Shown in pieces: positions 1 through 10,923 of a stretch of DNA of 64,000 nt (position 1 is the stretch's first letter; each line of letters starts with the position of its first letter). Source of the stretch: Branchipolynoe longqiensis (Eukaryota; Annelida; Polychaeta; Phyllodocida; Polynoidae); the NCBI GenBank assembly GCA_030323885.1, contig CM059199.1, positions 77,224,781 to 77,288,780 on the forward strand, given 5' to 3'. The notes below the pieces were generated by a model. The model saw only the letters and a program-made list of their open reading frames with translations, did no database searches and had not been told where the DNA came from. The translations under genes were made by a program, and so were the position numbers.

Positions 1-509
1 ATGGTGTGTGGCCCGCCCCACGCCTCGGGGCAAGGGGAGAGGAGGCTGGACTGCCTCAGCATCCCGTAGTACCCGAGGAGCAGGGTGGCGCGAGGGACGA
101 CGCCCGAGGGCCCGGCAAGGGCGAGGTGCACGGCAACAGCGGCGAGGCAGGCAGGCATGAGAGGGGGTGCCGGGCGGGGGACATGGCCGGAGGCCCGCTC
201 GCCCCCTCGGCAGACGTCTCGGGCGAGGCGCGAGGCGAAGGCCGAGGAGTCACCCCCGGCCACCTCGAGCCAGGAGCGCGCCCCGGAGATGGAGTTCCGA
301 ATGGAGGCCGGGGCGACGCGGCGGGCATAGAGCGAGGCGGTGTAGGCGGCCACGTCAAAGGGGGTGGGAGCCAGAGGGTCCCAGTGGTGGCCCGAGGCGA
401 ACTCCATGTACCCTCGGGCCCGGTGGCGGCGGTTCCCTCCAGGTGGATGGGGCGAGGGAGGCGAGGTGGAGTCCGTCCACGGCGGCGATCTCCGTGTTGG
501 TGTAGCCTG
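1..509 (-). pseudogene. DIRS-order tyrosine recombinase, N-terminal part, frameshifted and cut by the window edge
   Basis: The third gene of the YR retrotransposon that starts near 4390. The recombinase would integrate the circular cDNA. On the minus strand one frame reads EIAAVDGLHLASLAPSTWRE, just after the RT stop, and another continues RRHRARGYMEFASG then SLYARRVAPASIRNSISGAR, a helical SAM-like N-terminal domain. It ends in GYYGMLRQSSL, which fits the region of the first catalytic Arg of the family. The two frames meet near 434, so at least one single-base indel is present. The His-x-x-Arg and Tyr motifs would lie beyond position 1. The family call rests on domain pattern and gene order after RT-RNase H. 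Confidence 0.7.
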
Positions 510-512
510 TAG

Positions 513-1838
513 TTAAAGTCCGGGGTTATAAGGGAAATCGTTATGGTTTGCATATGTGTAGACAAGCCCGAGGCGGGCGACCTCGTCTCGGGCCACAGCA
601 GCCCAGCGCCCGGGCAGGTGGGCGCGGCTGAGGGCGTCGGCGAGAACGAGGTCGGTGCCGGGCTTGTGAATGATGGTAAGTTCGAAGCAAGCCTCGGCCG
701 CCATGAGCCAGAGTTCCCTCGCGCAAGTCCCGAGGGTAGGGTCGCGCGCCCTCCGGGACTCTAGGGCGGCGGCGGAGGCCATGTTATTGGTATTGATGAC
801 CACATTGGCTCTGGCGACGTCGACGGGGAGGAGGGCGCAGAGGGCGACCACGAGGTTGACCGCCTCGAGCTTGTGAATGCTGGGGAAGCGAGCGCGGAAA
901 TCCTCGGAGTACCCTCGGGCGTAGCACAGGGTTGAAGAGTATGCGCCCCCGCCGGTGAGGCAGGAGTCGCACTCTATGACGACCCTCCGGGTGGCCGGCA
1001 CGCGGAGGAGGCCGTTGGATGCGCGTCCATAGGCCGCGAACCAGGCAAGGTCCTGGAGGGCGTCGTCCCCGAGGGTGATGGTGGCGAAACCGTGGCAGCT
1101 GCGCAGGGCCGTGAGGAGGCAGGCCATGAACTTCCTCACGGGGAGGACGCAGCTGCCGATGTGGTTGAGGCGGCCGAGGACGCTTTGAAGGGCCTGGCGC
1201 CCGAGGGTGGGGGCCACAACTCGGGCCTCACAATCGGCCACGAGCTCGTCTACCTTGTCGGGGGCGATGCGGATCATCATGCCCTCGCTGTCGATGGCAA
1301 AGCCGAGCCAGGAGACTCGCACCGCCGGAGGGTGGCATTTTCCTGAGGCGACCTCCCGGCCGAGGGCGCCGATGAGGGCGATGAAGCCATCGAAGGCCTG
1401 GCGGGCCCTCAGGTAGGTCAACTCACACCCGACAACATCGTCCACATAGACGTGGGCGTGGTAGCCCTCCCGCCGGAGGATCCAGGCCACCGCCGCGGTG
1501 ACCCTCACGCAGGCGGCACCCGAGGATCGGCATCCGAAGGGGAGGGCGAGGTCGACGTATGTGGCCCCCTCGAAGGTGACTCCGAAGAGAGGGCAGGAGA
1601 GAGGGTCGGCACGCAGCTGGCGGTAGGCCCTGGAGATATCGGCCGTCCAGGTGTACGCCCCCGTGACCTCGTGAACGAGGCGGCACCCCACGTCGGCGAC
1701 AGATGGGAGCCTGTAGGCGTGGGGGATCCCGAGGTATTCACATCGGGGTATCCCCGCATTTACACTGCCTCCGGGAGGGTATGAGAGATCGACAATGACC
1801 CGCCTCTTGCCCGGGTCGGATTTGGGGCGGGTCATCAT
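513..1838 (-). CDS. Reverse transcriptase-RNase H of a DIRS/PAT-like YR retrotransposon
   Basis: 441-residue open frame that copies element RNA into cDNA. RT motifs are visible: VIVDLSYPPGG near residue 14, motif A TADISRAYRQL (catalytic Asp near 67), LPFGCRSSGAAC near 99, and YVDD at 131-134. RNase H follows with ECDS near 290, HKLEAV near 320, and HKPGTDLVLADALSR near 402. The closest relative in this window is the PAT-like element at 31-33 kb. The listed start is internal: homology continues upstream past a frameshift in a C8 run near 1870. The downstream recombinase overlaps in another frame. GC is far higher than in the AT-rich host DNA. Confidence 0.85.
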   Translation of the reverse strand: MMTRPKSDPGKRRVIVDLSYPPGGSVNAGIPRCEYLGIPHAYRLPSVADVGCRLVHEVTGAYTWTADISRAYRQLRADPLSCPLFGVTFEGATYVDLALPFGCRSSGAACVRVTAAVAWILRREGYHAHVYVDDVVGCELTYLRARQAFDGFIALIGALGREVASGKCHPPAVRVSWLGFAIDSEGMMIRIAPDKVDELVADCEARVVAPTLGRQALQSVLGRLNHIGSCVLPVRKFMACLLTALRSCHGFATITLGDDALQDLAWFAAYGRASNGLLRVPATRRVVIECDSCLTGGGAYSSTLCYARGYSEDFRARFPSIHKLEAVNLVVALCALLPVDVARANVVINTNNMASAAALESRRARDPTLGTCARELWLMAAEACFELTIIHKPGTDLVLADALSRAHLPGRWAAVARDEVARLGLVYTYANHNDFPYNPGL

Positions 1839-2130
1839 CGGGGAGACCTGTGTCCAGGGGGTGAACGGGGGGGGCTAGGAAAGGGCCAGCGAGGGTGCCG
1901 TGGGCGAGCTCTGTGGATATGAAGTCCCGGAGGTGGACTAGGGAAGCCAAACTCCACGAGGTCCTTATCGTGGTAGTCCCGGAGGCGGCTTCTCCAGGCG
2001 GGAATGTGGAGGGCTGAGGTGAGGGGGATGCGGGCAGCCAAAAAGTTGGAGGCCCGCAGCACGGAGGGTCTCGTAGGCCCGGGAGAAGGTGGGGTGGGAG
2101 ATCCATGCCGCACCTGAGAGGTGGGGCCAT
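1839..2130 (-). pseudogene. N-terminal extension of the same RT, frameshifted
   Basis: Two minus-strand frames together match the region upstream of the RT in the sister element at 32801-33115. One carries HIPAWRSRLRDYHDKDLVEFG, trimmed here to IPAWRSRLRDYHDKDL, and the other DFISTELAHGTLAGPF. The sister reads NIPAWRHLRRDYHNK and KVELGALLGPF at the same places. Frames change near 1940 and again at the C8 run near 1870, so the polyprotein is interrupted. Either true mutations or assembly errors in GC-rich homopolymers could explain this. Confidence 0.6.
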
Positions 2131-2990
2131 ATGGAGAGGAGGGTGGGGATGTAGGCGTGGGTGGTGTGGCCGCAGGAGGGGGCGGCTGGGAGGGTGTCGG
2201 GGGGTCCCTGCGGGGTGCTGGGGGGGGAGGAGGTTCTGTGTGTGCGGGAAAGGGGGAGGTCAAAGTCTCGGGAGAGGGGGTGGTTGGTGAGTCGAGGTGG
2301 AGGTGGTGGTGGTGGGGGGGGTGGGGGCGGGGGTCGACGTCGAAATCGGGAAGGTGGTGGATATAAGCGGTATCGCCGGGTCCGGGGGCGTAGGGGCGGT
2401 GGCAGGGGCGGTGGCGGGGGCGGCGGCGGGGGCGGTCGGTGGAGCGGTGAGCCCTGGCGGGTGGTGTGAGTCGGTCGACTTGGATGTGAGGGGTGGCGGG
2501 GGGGCTGGCGGCGTGGATGTGAGGGGTGGTGGCGGCATAGTTCTGAGAGGTGCAGCGGGGGTGTCCTGGGGTGCAGGCTGCGGCAGAGAGGTCACGGCCG
2601 CTTGCGGTGGCTGGGGCTGCGGGGGGCAGTGTGATGTGAGGGGGGCGGTCGGCGTGGTTCGGGTATCGGGGGTGTGAGCGGCGGAAGTTGTGGCCGGCGG
2701 CTTCCGGTCTCCTCCGGGGAGTGTCCGGTGCGCGGTGGTTGGCATGGGTGATGGGTGTAGTGTGGCGGGGGGCGGCGTCTCTGATGACATCATCAGATCG
2801 GCGGTGAGTCTGGCGGCGGGGGTCTCTGATGTCATCATCAGAGCGGCGGCGAGTCTGGTGGCGGGGGGTGGTCCGGGACGGGCGGGTTCCCTGGGTGGCG
2901 GGGTTGGGTGGGGGGGTGGGGGGCGGGGGTGGCCGAGGGGTGGGTCGCCGCCGCCGGACTAAAAAAACGGCGAGGTGATGGTGGGGGCAC
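2131..2990 (-). other. GC-rich Pro/Thr/Ala low-complexity linker between gag and RT
   Basis: Very G-rich on the plus strand. On the minus strand an open frame (2260-2838) is almost wholly Pro, Thr, Ala and Ser with no recognisable domain. It lies between the gag zinc-finger region and the RT. The long plus-strand frames are glycine-rich shadows. Two near-identical palindromic octamer-containing segments occur at 2778-2798 and 2821-2842. Confidence 0.5.
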
Positions 2991-2994
2991 CTCA

Positions 2995-3857
2995 GGCGCA
3001 GTCCCGGGTGCGCTTCGTGAAATAGACAGCCTCACTATGGGCCGTAGGGATACGGCACACATTCACGCAATATACGCAGGCGTGCCTTTTGCGCGCCCCC
3101 CTGGTCTCCTGTTCCAGGCGGGGTAGGGGGTCCCGTAGGCCTCGCGGGTGTAGGGGGTGCGGGGGTCGGCTGATTGGGCGGCTCTGGGCTGGGGGGCGGC
3201 TGATCGGGCTGTGGCCCGAGGGGCTATTGCTCTGACTCCCCCAGGAGGGCTCGTCGGGGTGGTGATCACGTCCATCTGGTGGGTGTTGATGGCGACTGGG
3301 TCAAGCCACTCATCTGGTAGCCGTCCGGCGGCGATCCAGGCGAATATGCTCTCGGAGTATCGCCGCACGGTCGGCCACGGATGGGTGACGCAGTCTCTCC
3401 ACACCGTGAGGTTGTGGTGGAGTAGTCCAGGGAGGGAGTCTGAGGGGAAGGTCGGATGCGACTCAAGCATCCGGAGGGCGAGGTTGTATTCCTCCATGGT
3501 GGCCTCGCCCCTTTTCACTGCCTTCCCCTCGGCCCCCCTCTCTATGAGGTTGTTAGGAAATATATACCCCGAGGGGATACCTTTTCGTCGTCCCGTGTTT
3601 TGTGCCTCGGCCGACTCCAGGATGTCCCGAACCGCCTCGGCGGCCGAGCTGGGGGAGTGGTCGAGGGCGGCGCGAGGGATGGCAGGGAGGCGGGCCGCGG
3701 GGGCGGCCTGTTGGGTGGAGTAGAGGCTCTGTCTACTGTAGCGGCGGTAGGTGGGGTGCACGTCTTGGGGCGAGCGTCCGGGGGCGGGCAGGAGGCAGGC
3801 CGCCCCCGTCGTCCCAGATGTAAGGTCCTGTAGGAGCTCGGCAAGGCGATCCACCAC
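2995..3857 (-). pseudogene. Gag-like protein of the first YR element, middle and zinc-finger part
   Basis: A 264-residue frame at 3063-3857 encodes a gag-like domain with GRRKGIPSGYIFPNNLIERG, cut here to IPSGYIFPNNLIERG, then TMEEYNLALRMLESHP and TVWRDCVTHPWPTVRRY. Another frame just downstream (about 2995-3090) reads ACVYCVNVCRIPTAHSEAVY and ends RTRDCA: a Cys-x2-Cys..His..Cys pattern like the zinc finger of the sister gag at 34 kb. The change of frame near 3070 shows an indel. Expected role: RNA binding and particle assembly. Confidence 0.6.
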
Positions 3858-4215
3858 GGAAGGGGGCCGGGGCGGTCGCCCGAGGAGGGGCGACAGCCAT
3901 GGACTGCACGAGAGCGGTGAGGTGGTTCATGGAGGCTGTCTGCGCCTCCATGGCGGTGGCCTGGGCATCCATGCGGGCGTCGACCGAGGTGGCACACGAG
4001 GTGGCCTCAGATTGGAGGCTGGGGGCGGCCGATGTCGCGGAGGTGGCATCGTGTGAGGAGGTGGATGCGCTCCTCCCCCGGCGCGCTCCGTGGCGGCCGG
4101 CGGGGCGGCCTCGTCCTCGTGCTGTGGCAGGCATGATGCTGTGGAAGTGAAGTCGCGGAGGTGCGGAGGCGTGTAGGTGTGCGAGGCATCGCGGAGGCGG
4201 GGAGGAGAGAGCCAA
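3858..4215 (-). pseudogene. Gag-like protein of the first YR element, N-terminal part
   Basis: The minus-strand frame 3733-4215 starts with a basic stretch (MPATARGRGRPAGRHGARRG at its in-frame second Met), then a Ser/Ala/Thr region and a short heptad-like helix (ARMDAQATAMEAQTASMNHL). It should continue into VDRLAELLQDL, but that lies one base out of frame near 3857. The basic plus coiled-coil start resembles the gag N terminus at 34759-35199. No catalytic function expected. Confidence 0.55.
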
Positions 4216-4390
4216 AAGAAAAAGAGAGAGTGCTCCAGTAGAGTGATGAGAGGCGAGTGGCTGAGAGCAGCTAGCCGGTTTATAAGGGGGGGGGGGGTTG
4301 CATCAGAGCGGCGGCAGAGGGAGGAGGGAGAGGGGAGGGGGGGCTCCTCCTCCCTCACCACGAATCAACCGCAATGCGAGCATTACAACC
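4216..4390 (-). repeat. 5' terminal region of the first YR element, with palindromic end
   Basis: Upstream of gag on the minus strand. It holds a TATA-like tataag at 4280-4285 next to a G13 run, like the ccttataagg boxes in the repeat cluster at 15.2-16.6 kb. The outer end 4361-4390 reads cgaatcaaccgcaatgcgag then cattacaacc, matching the 33-bp inverted termini at 15215-15247 and 16601-16633 with a few differences. GC content drops abruptly beyond 4390, which I take as the element boundary. Confidence 0.6.
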
Positions 4391-4770
4391 AAACCTGTAA
4401 TTTATTAAATCTAGCTTTGGAGCACTTTTGGAGGTGGCCTTTCAAAATTAAATTGGCCCCCAGGTTGAAATATTCTTATATTTCCCTGACCTTTAGGTCA
4501 GTCGTATCACTGCTATATTTCTCAGACTCCCATAAGATTGGGAAGGGTTTAAAGAAATAGTAAACAAATGCTCCGAAGCTCAATTTGGCAAGTGATAAGA
4601 TCTGGTGAAAAATCCCCAATTTTGAACTAGTTTGAAATGACACAGAAATGCACTGGCCCAAAATAATTTTCAGGCATTATTATCCTCAATGTGCCCTTTC
4701 TGTTTACATTATATACAATAAACATTGGTAGATGTGGGTTATTTAAATTTTACTGTGATAGGCTTAACCT
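4391..4770. other. AT-rich stretch, no gene seen
   Basis: Ordinary AT-rich DNA between the YR element and the SINE. No splice-flanked exon, zinc-finger motif or repeat boundary was found. Confidence 0.4.
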
Positions 4771-4995
4771 GACGGGATGGCCGAATGAGTTAGAGCATCC
4801 ATCCCCCATGTTGGTAGATCGTGGGTTTGAATCTCGGTGAAGTCAAACCAATTACTTAAAAAGTGATACTTGTCGCTTCCTAGCCAGACACTCGCATTAC
4901 TAGGATAGGGCAAGGAGCAGTGGAATGAGGAAGACCAGTCGTCAGCGACTGAAATTTCCCCTGCTTAAACAACTAATGTACACACACACAACAAC
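4771..4995 (+). mobile_element. tRNA-derived SINE, copy 1
   Basis: The head resembles a tRNA gene: A-box-like ggatggccgaatgagtta at 4775-4792 and B-box-like gggtttgaatctcgg. The body (gatacttgtcgcttcctagc, then actaggatagggcaagga) is shared with copies at 18.6, 53.2, 53.6 and 61.8 kb. This copy is 3'-truncated relative to those and ends in a CA-rich tail. Pol III would transcribe such elements, and LINE machinery would move them. It occupies the place where the first THAP exon might be expected. Confidence 0.75.
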
Positions 4996-5175
4996 AAAAA
5001 TACCCCCAATTATTAGTCATTAAATCACAATGTTTGGATCACTACTGCGTGTGATGCTGGTCACCATGGTAACAAGTTAATGGATCGATGTCGTGATTTG
5101 CAAACATGTTATAATCTAATTTATTGTGTTTGTAATATTGCATACCACTATTATAATAATAATCATCTATTTCAG

Positions 5176-5362
5176 ATAAACCAGAAGTCAACTGTGGTCT
5201 GCAGCAAGCATTTCACGTCAAGTGTTATCAGAAAGACCTTAGCTGGTCACTGGGCACTAAAGCAGGGTGCACTTCCGGCAGTGTTTGTCTGGAACAAGGG
5301 CACTCCCCCACCAATTAAACGTGAACGTGTTGTGAAGAGAAGGAAACTCAACATGGAAAGGT
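5176..5362 (+). CDS. THAP-domain exon of an ISL2EU-like transposase
   Basis: Exon preceded by a consensus acceptor (tatttcag) and followed by aggtaaaa. It encodes the second half of a THAP zinc finger: VVCSKHF gives the Cys-x2-His pair, and LKQGALPAVFVWN matches the conserved end of the fold. A basic linker (RERVVKRRKL) follows. The first Cys pair should be in an upstream exon, which I do not find in 4391-5175, so the copy may be 5'-truncated. The domain would bind the transposon ends. Confidence 0.75.
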
Positions 5363-5509
5363 AAAAATGATATATCTGAATGAATTGTTAACTGTTGAAG
5401 AAAAAAACAATGAACTGTTTTATGTTTTTTCATTGGCATTATATTAATATAGTAAAACAATACTCTGGTCTTTTCTATCTTTAGGAATGTGATAATTGTT
5501 TGCTTTCAG

Positions 5510-6645
5510 TGATCAAATAACTGCTGCTTGTGCAAGTGCTGTTCATGCTGATCTGCCCGAAGTGCACTATGCCGATCATCAGAAAGTGACATATGACCAC
5601 AACTACCATGTCCCCTGTACCGACTCAGACCTGGACCAGCTGAAAGCAGCAAGAGAACACATCAAGCTATTGGAGGCAAAGATTGCTATGTTAGAAATTG
5701 AAAGCTTTGGGCTCCAGAAGTTTAGTAAAAACCCAGAGCTGATGCGTTTTTACACAGGTTTTAAATGTTACATTGTGTTTCATGCAGTATATCTTGCACT
5801 GGCACCAACTGCTGAAAAGCTGATAACTTGGACCCAGATTCAGCACAGGCGAAGCGGTCTTAGTAGCTCGATGCATTTGAATGCATTGAAGGTAGAACAG
5901 TTACTGCAGGTGCACCCTCGATCAATTTTTCATGTTTCTGTGTTTTGTGAGGCAAGGGTTTAGGGAACAGGATTTGGCTGTTAGATTCCATTTGTCCCAG
6001 TCCACCGTCAGCAGAATTCTCATAACTTGGGCCAACTACTCGTATTTTGTGTTTGGGACAGTTCCCATTTGGCCATCCAAAAGGCAAATTCAGCAATCAA
6101 TGCCAGAATGTTTTGCCTTGTTCCCAAACATCCGAGTAATACTTGACTGTACGGAACTTAAAACTCAGACACCATCATCTCTCTTTGTTAACTCGCAGAT
6201 GTACTCAAGCTACAAAGGGACAACAACACTGAAGGGTTTGATAGGAATAACACCAACAGGTGGAGTGTCGTTTGTCAGTAAGTTATACACAGGTAGTATT
6301 TCTGATAAAGAAATTACAAAGTGCTCTGGTATATTGGAACTCCTAGAGAGTGGCAACAGTGTCATGGTGGACAAAGGTTTCACAATTGAGAAGGAACTGA
6401 AAGATGTAGGTGCCACTTTGGTCATTCCCCCTTTCTTAACGAGCAAATGGAAGAGCTTTAGTTCAGCCAAAGTGGTAGCAACGCAGAGTATTGCCCGTCT
6501 AAGAATCCATGTTGAAAGGGCCATCAGAAGAGTGCAAGAATACCATGTTTTTGATGGGGTAATTCCTATTAGTATTGTCGGTTCGATAAATCAGATTTGG
6601 GCAGTATGCTGTTATATGACAAATTTCAGGGGCCCTTTGTATTAA
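5510..6645 (+). pseudogene. DDE transposase of an ISL2EU/Harbinger-like element, frameshifted
   Basis: After acceptor tttgctttcag the frame encodes a coiled coil (LKAAREHIKLLEAKIAMLE), the RFYTGF motif and a helical segment. Near 5940-5960 the frame shifts to GFREQDLAVRFHLSQSTVSR, a helix-turn-helix-like stretch. The DDE domain follows: ILDCTEL (first Asp), VMVDKGF (second Asp) and RIHVERAIRRVQEY (Glu), with SYKGTTTLKGLIGITPTGG between. The order matches DDE_Tnp_4 transposases. The catalytic residues are retained, but the frameshift should prevent a full-length product. It is convergent with the YqaJ gene downstream. Confidence 0.85.
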
Positions 6646-7265
6646 AGCCATGACTACAGTGAAAGAGACATGCAGTGAAATGAATGCACACTAACTTTTT
6701 TCATATATGGGTCGTTTCATGGTTAATGGGGCCAAAGTGTGACATGTGGGTCAAAAATGAATATTGTGTATCGTCCTAAGCTCTGCTATTCACAGAATAG
6801 CATATTCCCTGACAAAGCAAGCAGGGAACACAACAGTTACGTCGAGAACCAGCTTAATGACTGGAATTACAGGAAAAGCTAATATGATTTGCATCCATGA
6901 TGCACATTATTTGCAGGTGGGAGTGTCCCATTATTATTTCATTGACTAACAAGTAATGCTCTATGCAGTGTAAAGGTCCAGTGAACTGTAGAAAAGCCCA
7001 CCTTCTCCATGTAACATTTTCATAGCCTTCAAACACCAACATTTTGGAATGAATATGTTGTGGTTTTTTTTATTATGCCATGTTAGATCTCCCTTTTATC
7101 AAATCTATCCCTCCAAAGTGTAAGAACACCAGTTCTATAAACAAAATAATTCCTCTACTCATTCAATAATTTTGTTTGACCATTGCACACTAGAAAATAC
7201 ATTGGCCCCATTTACCACGAAACAGCCCATATCCAGGTGAACACGGTAGCTGTGTTTATTTACAA
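6646..7265. other. Intergenic part of the ISL2EU-like element, no gene
   Basis: The space between the 3' ends of the convergent transposase and YqaJ genes. AT-rich, with no domain-like frame. Confidence 0.5.
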
Positions 7266-8500
7266 TTATTCAGCTGCATCAGAGACAACCTGTGGCAAGT
7301 AGTGTTGAAAATAGAACATATCTAGTTTCAATTTATGTTCTTCAAACATGTGGGCATCAAAATATACCCTCTCAATGTGGTAGTCATTTATGCACCAAAC
7401 CATAAAATCACACCATGCGCATCCAGTTATTGCCATTTGTCCCTTCATCTGATAATAATATGCATGGTTTTGCTTCAATGATGTTGTGCCATTAATTAAC
7501 TTGAGGCATTTCGTTTCACTAAATGACTCTATTTGGGGGCATTTCACTTCTAATAAACCAAATAGGAAGTCCTCACTGGGGTCATAGACCTTTCTGTTGG
7601 GTGTACAACCAAGGTGAACAGCAGAGGGATTTACAACAAAACCACATGAATATACGTGGCATGCTGTACTGGTGACATACTGCTCAACGGCAGAGTCCTC
7701 ACTAGCAAGCCCGTAACACATTGCCTTCGTCTGCACCTGTCACTTGCACCGTAATCGTGAAACTAAGACGTCAAAATTCTCTCTACGGGAACATACATAT
7801 TTAAATTGAGATGCAGTTACCCTGTCCCTCCTCAGCTGGTGCCATCTCTCACACTCCGACTGCTTTCTTGTCGCCAACTCAATCTCCACACTGTCAGTGA
7901 GAGATGTGCAGATTCCTTTTAGAATAGGTAACTCTGCCAGAGTTGGTACATGTTCATATGTGCAGTGCATTAAAGGAAGGGGGAAGTTAGCGTAAAAGGG
8001 TGCATCAACACCATCAGTAGAACATGATGCTAGTTGAGGTCTCTGCTGATAAGACAGCATGCTCCCCTTTGGAACAGAGCCATATGCAGAATCGACTGGT
8101 TCTATGTCCTCAATATCACATGGCAACATACTTAATAACTGAAGGTCCTGCAAGTTTTCATAGATTGCAAGGAGGTTCACAAAGTCCTTAGCAAAGGATA
8201 CGTCTTTTAGTGGAGTCGGAATAGCCCGGTAAAGGGTTGATCGAACCCCTTCCTCCCGAACCACAGACATGTCTCATCTGTAGTTTTTTTTATATCATCT
8301 GGATGTATGCCACACGCACGAGGTATGTGCCACTGTTGTGGTTGTGCAGTCTTAGAAACACCAGGGGGCACAACAGACAGGTCTAGCAATACATAGTGTG
8401 CCACTTGGTACAGGAGACCAACTGTGTGACTCCTTTGCCTGCAACACAGCTGCATTGGTGGTCAGTGACAGTAGTGGAGGGGCCAGCTACCAGGCATACC
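7266..8500 (-). pseudogene. YqaJ-like exonuclease with SWIM finger, second protein of the ISL2EU-like element
   Basis: From N to C: a SWIM-type finger start CSCVAGKG near 8450, then LLYQVAHYVLLDLS and PQQWHIPRACGIHPD (8300-8400), then the YqaJ nuclease domain with ERWHQLRRDRVTASQF (about 7815-7855), LLEVKCP (7535-7560) and YYYQMKGQMAITG (7425-7465). Known ISL2EU transposons pair a THAP/DDE protein with such a YqaJ protein. Breaks: frameshifts after the SWIM Cys pair and near 8270, and one in-frame TGA at 7740-7742. The usual Pro-Asp-Gly of the active site reads TPNRK, so one metal-binding Asp appears lost. Confidence 0.8.
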
Positions 8501-9150
8501 TATAACGTAAAAGTAGAAAAATACATTAATGTGTTTAAATGTATTTTGCGTACATCACATTGTATAAGAAATACTGCACAAGCATCCATCATAAATTCCT
8601 GTTATCAAGCAAATTACAATCATTTATTCTAGTTGATGTATCCTTTTGCTCATTTACCTGCAAGTGGTGTGGCTCAGCATTTTCTGCATGGAATTGTAGC
8701 AGTCCGCTTATTCCCACTGTACAGATTATTGATTGGTGGTTGCTTTAAGTTGTGTCGGAAGCATAGGCCATATTCACGGCGAGGACTGTTTGGTTTCTAT
8801 TCAGACCATCGCATTTACCTGTAAAAGCATAAATCAGTTATGTCTCAACAGACAGTTATTGGATTAAAGCGCTCACAATTATATATTTGTGGCATGGGGA
8901 ATAAAATTCCTGACAAAAGAAATGAAGGTTTTATTACTGTACAGACCTGGTATGTCCAATCATGAATATCCCATAATATCACCCTAATCGCTGTTAACAT
9001 GCATCTGATGTTCATGGCTAACTGTATGAATCACATTCATATCCCTTTGTCAGTGCATTCTGTGGGACAATATAAATTACACATTCATTTAATGTGTCTA
9101 TACCACATAGACACACACCACTGTAATATATAAACAAAAACGCATATTAA
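8501..9150. other. Probable intron of the YqaJ-like gene, no clear exon
   Basis: Lies between the SWIM region and the 5' exon on the minus strand. The ORFs here carry no recognisable domain. It may hold a decayed exon around 8640-8820, but I cannot support a reading frame. Confidence 0.35.
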
Positions 9151-9164
9151 TTTGTAATTACTGT

Positions 9165-9317
9165 AGCCCCGTTCGCACACAGGCCTTTGTGGAGCGGTCT
9201 AAATGAGATGAACTAGTTAACATCGACTTGGCCCTAATTTGCCTAAGCAGAGCATTCACACACGTGACCTGAGTTGACTTAGTTGAGGCGACTTACGGCC
9301 TGTGTGTGAATGGGGCT
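9165..9317. mobile_element. Foldback/MITE-like element (second copy at 10538-10690)
   Basis: Begins agccccgttcgcacacaggc and ends gcctgtgtgtgaatggggct, an imperfect 21-bp terminal inverted repeat around about 110 bp. This is the shape of a non-autonomous DNA transposon. I see no clear target duplication. It was inside the unit before the 1.37-kb tandem duplication, since both copies carry it at the same place. Confidence 0.6.
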
Positions 9318-9384
9318 TAAGACTAGTAGTTTAAGCATGTTATGCCGATAACTACACAATACTACTGTAACTATGCAGACTCAC

Positions 9385-9550
9385 CTTCAACATTGTGGAC
9401 ATATGCCTCGGCAAAAAACTTATATCCTTTTGTCAGGGTGTTCTGTGGGACCTTTGCCACAGAGCTGACAACATTCTCTACATCACTGTACATCATTTTT
9501 GGAATTTTCCTGAGGCACTTCGACCACACTGGTTCTGACGGTCCAGCCAT
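9385..9550 (-). CDS. 5' coding exon of the YqaJ-like gene, proximal copy
   Basis: On the minus strand an ATG at 9550 opens MAGPSEPVWSKCLRKIPKMM and runs to TKGYKFFAEAYVHNVEG, followed by a donor (gaaggtgagt). The KGYKFFAEAYVH stretch resembles the N terminus of YqaJ/SWIM proteins of this transposon type. It lies about 900 bp upstream of the SWIM region on the same strand, so it most likely is the first coding exon of that gene. Confidence 0.65.
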
Positions 9551-10757
9551 TTCTGTACTCCCTTGTATGCTGCCCAGCTTCGGTGGAACTATAGAATGTA
9601 TAACATAAGAGAACTGAATGTTGCGTATAATAACATTATGAGGTTATTACTCTGTCTATCTAGGTATCACAGTGGTAGTGAGATATTTGCCAATATTGAT
9701 GTGCCAGCCTTCCAGGCTGTTAGCAGGAATATGATATTCAAATTTATTACTAGACCTGTGAAATACTGGGATTTGTGTAAATAGGAGAGAGTGATCTCAG
9801 ATTTACCTCTGCCATATGGAGGCATTGGTACAAACTACTGTACGTGGACCAACATTTTGATAATGGTATTGTAGTACTCATAGTATTACTTGTATGTTAT
9901 TCACATTTATTAGTGTTGACCAATTTATGTAAATGCCATGATGCTAAGTCTGAAATAAAGTCTTAAATTGAATATATATATATGGACTAAGTACAACACA
10001 CAAGGGTGCCACCCTGAGGGTTTTATTTGAGAAACCCGTTTGTGGCAACCAACCTGGGTGGAGGTGGCAGGTTTCAATCTCTCACCCACCCCCATCACAT
10101 ACACCATACCCATAATAGCAGTAGTTTCTGATTAATAAACTGTTTTAGCAACAACAAAAACCATCTAACTTCCAGCGACAGTCCCTCCCCTACGATTGAC
10201 GATAGAAGTAAAGCAGTAAAATTTGACGGTAGGTCCTACTTGTTGACTCATCCTGGCATTTTTAGAATGCATTTTTTCTCAGTGGGCATATATGAATGGG
10301 AAGAGCTTGAATAGAACTTAATCATGATACCGATATAATATTTCTAAAGTAAATATCAAGGTTATGGAGATTTGTACCATTTTGGCCCCTTTATAGTAAA
10401 ACTGCTCAAAGGAGTGACCCAAGACCCAGATTTTGTACTTTTTAAAGAATAGGCTAGAGGAAACTTGTTTAATTTACATAAAACTCAATATTAAGGAAGT
10501 TATTCACATTTTAACAAGAACAATTTGTAATTACTGTAGCCCCGTTCGCACACAGGCCTTCGCGGAGCGGTCTAAATGAGATGAACTAGTTAACATCGAC
10601 TTGGCCCTAATTCGCCTCAGCAGAGCATTCACACACATGACCTGAGTTGACTTAGTTGAGGCGACTTACGGCCTGTGTGTAAATGGGGCTTAAGACTAGT
10701 AGTTTAACCATGTTATGCCGATAACTACATGATACTACTGTAACTATGCAGACTCAC

Positions 10758-10923
10758 CTTCAACATTGTGTACATATGCCTCGGCAAAAAACTTATATCC
10801 TTTTGTCAGGGTGTTCTGTGGGACCTTTGCCACAGACCTGACAACATTCTCTACATCACTGTACATAATCTTTGGAATTTTCCTTATGCACTTTGACCAC
10901 ACTGGTTCTGACGGTCCAGCCAG
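10758..10923 (-). pseudogene. Duplicated 5' exon of the YqaJ-like gene, start codon lost
   Basis: Distal copy of the exon at 9385-9550, in the second tandem unit. The donor site and most codons are kept (KGYKFFAEAYVHNVEG), but the initiator ATG is CTG here (plus strand cag instead of cat at 10921-10923). It would need another start or is a dead duplicate. Confidence 0.65.

Noticed and set aside
6..565. Gly/Arg- and Pro/Ser-rich frames at the left edge
   Set aside because: Shadows of the recombinase frame in GC-rich DNA; no domain.
9341..9784. Plus-strand frames in the tandem duplication (MPITTQYY.., MYAAQLRW..)
   Set aside because: No domain. The minus strand of 9385-9550 has a start, a donor site and family resemblance instead.
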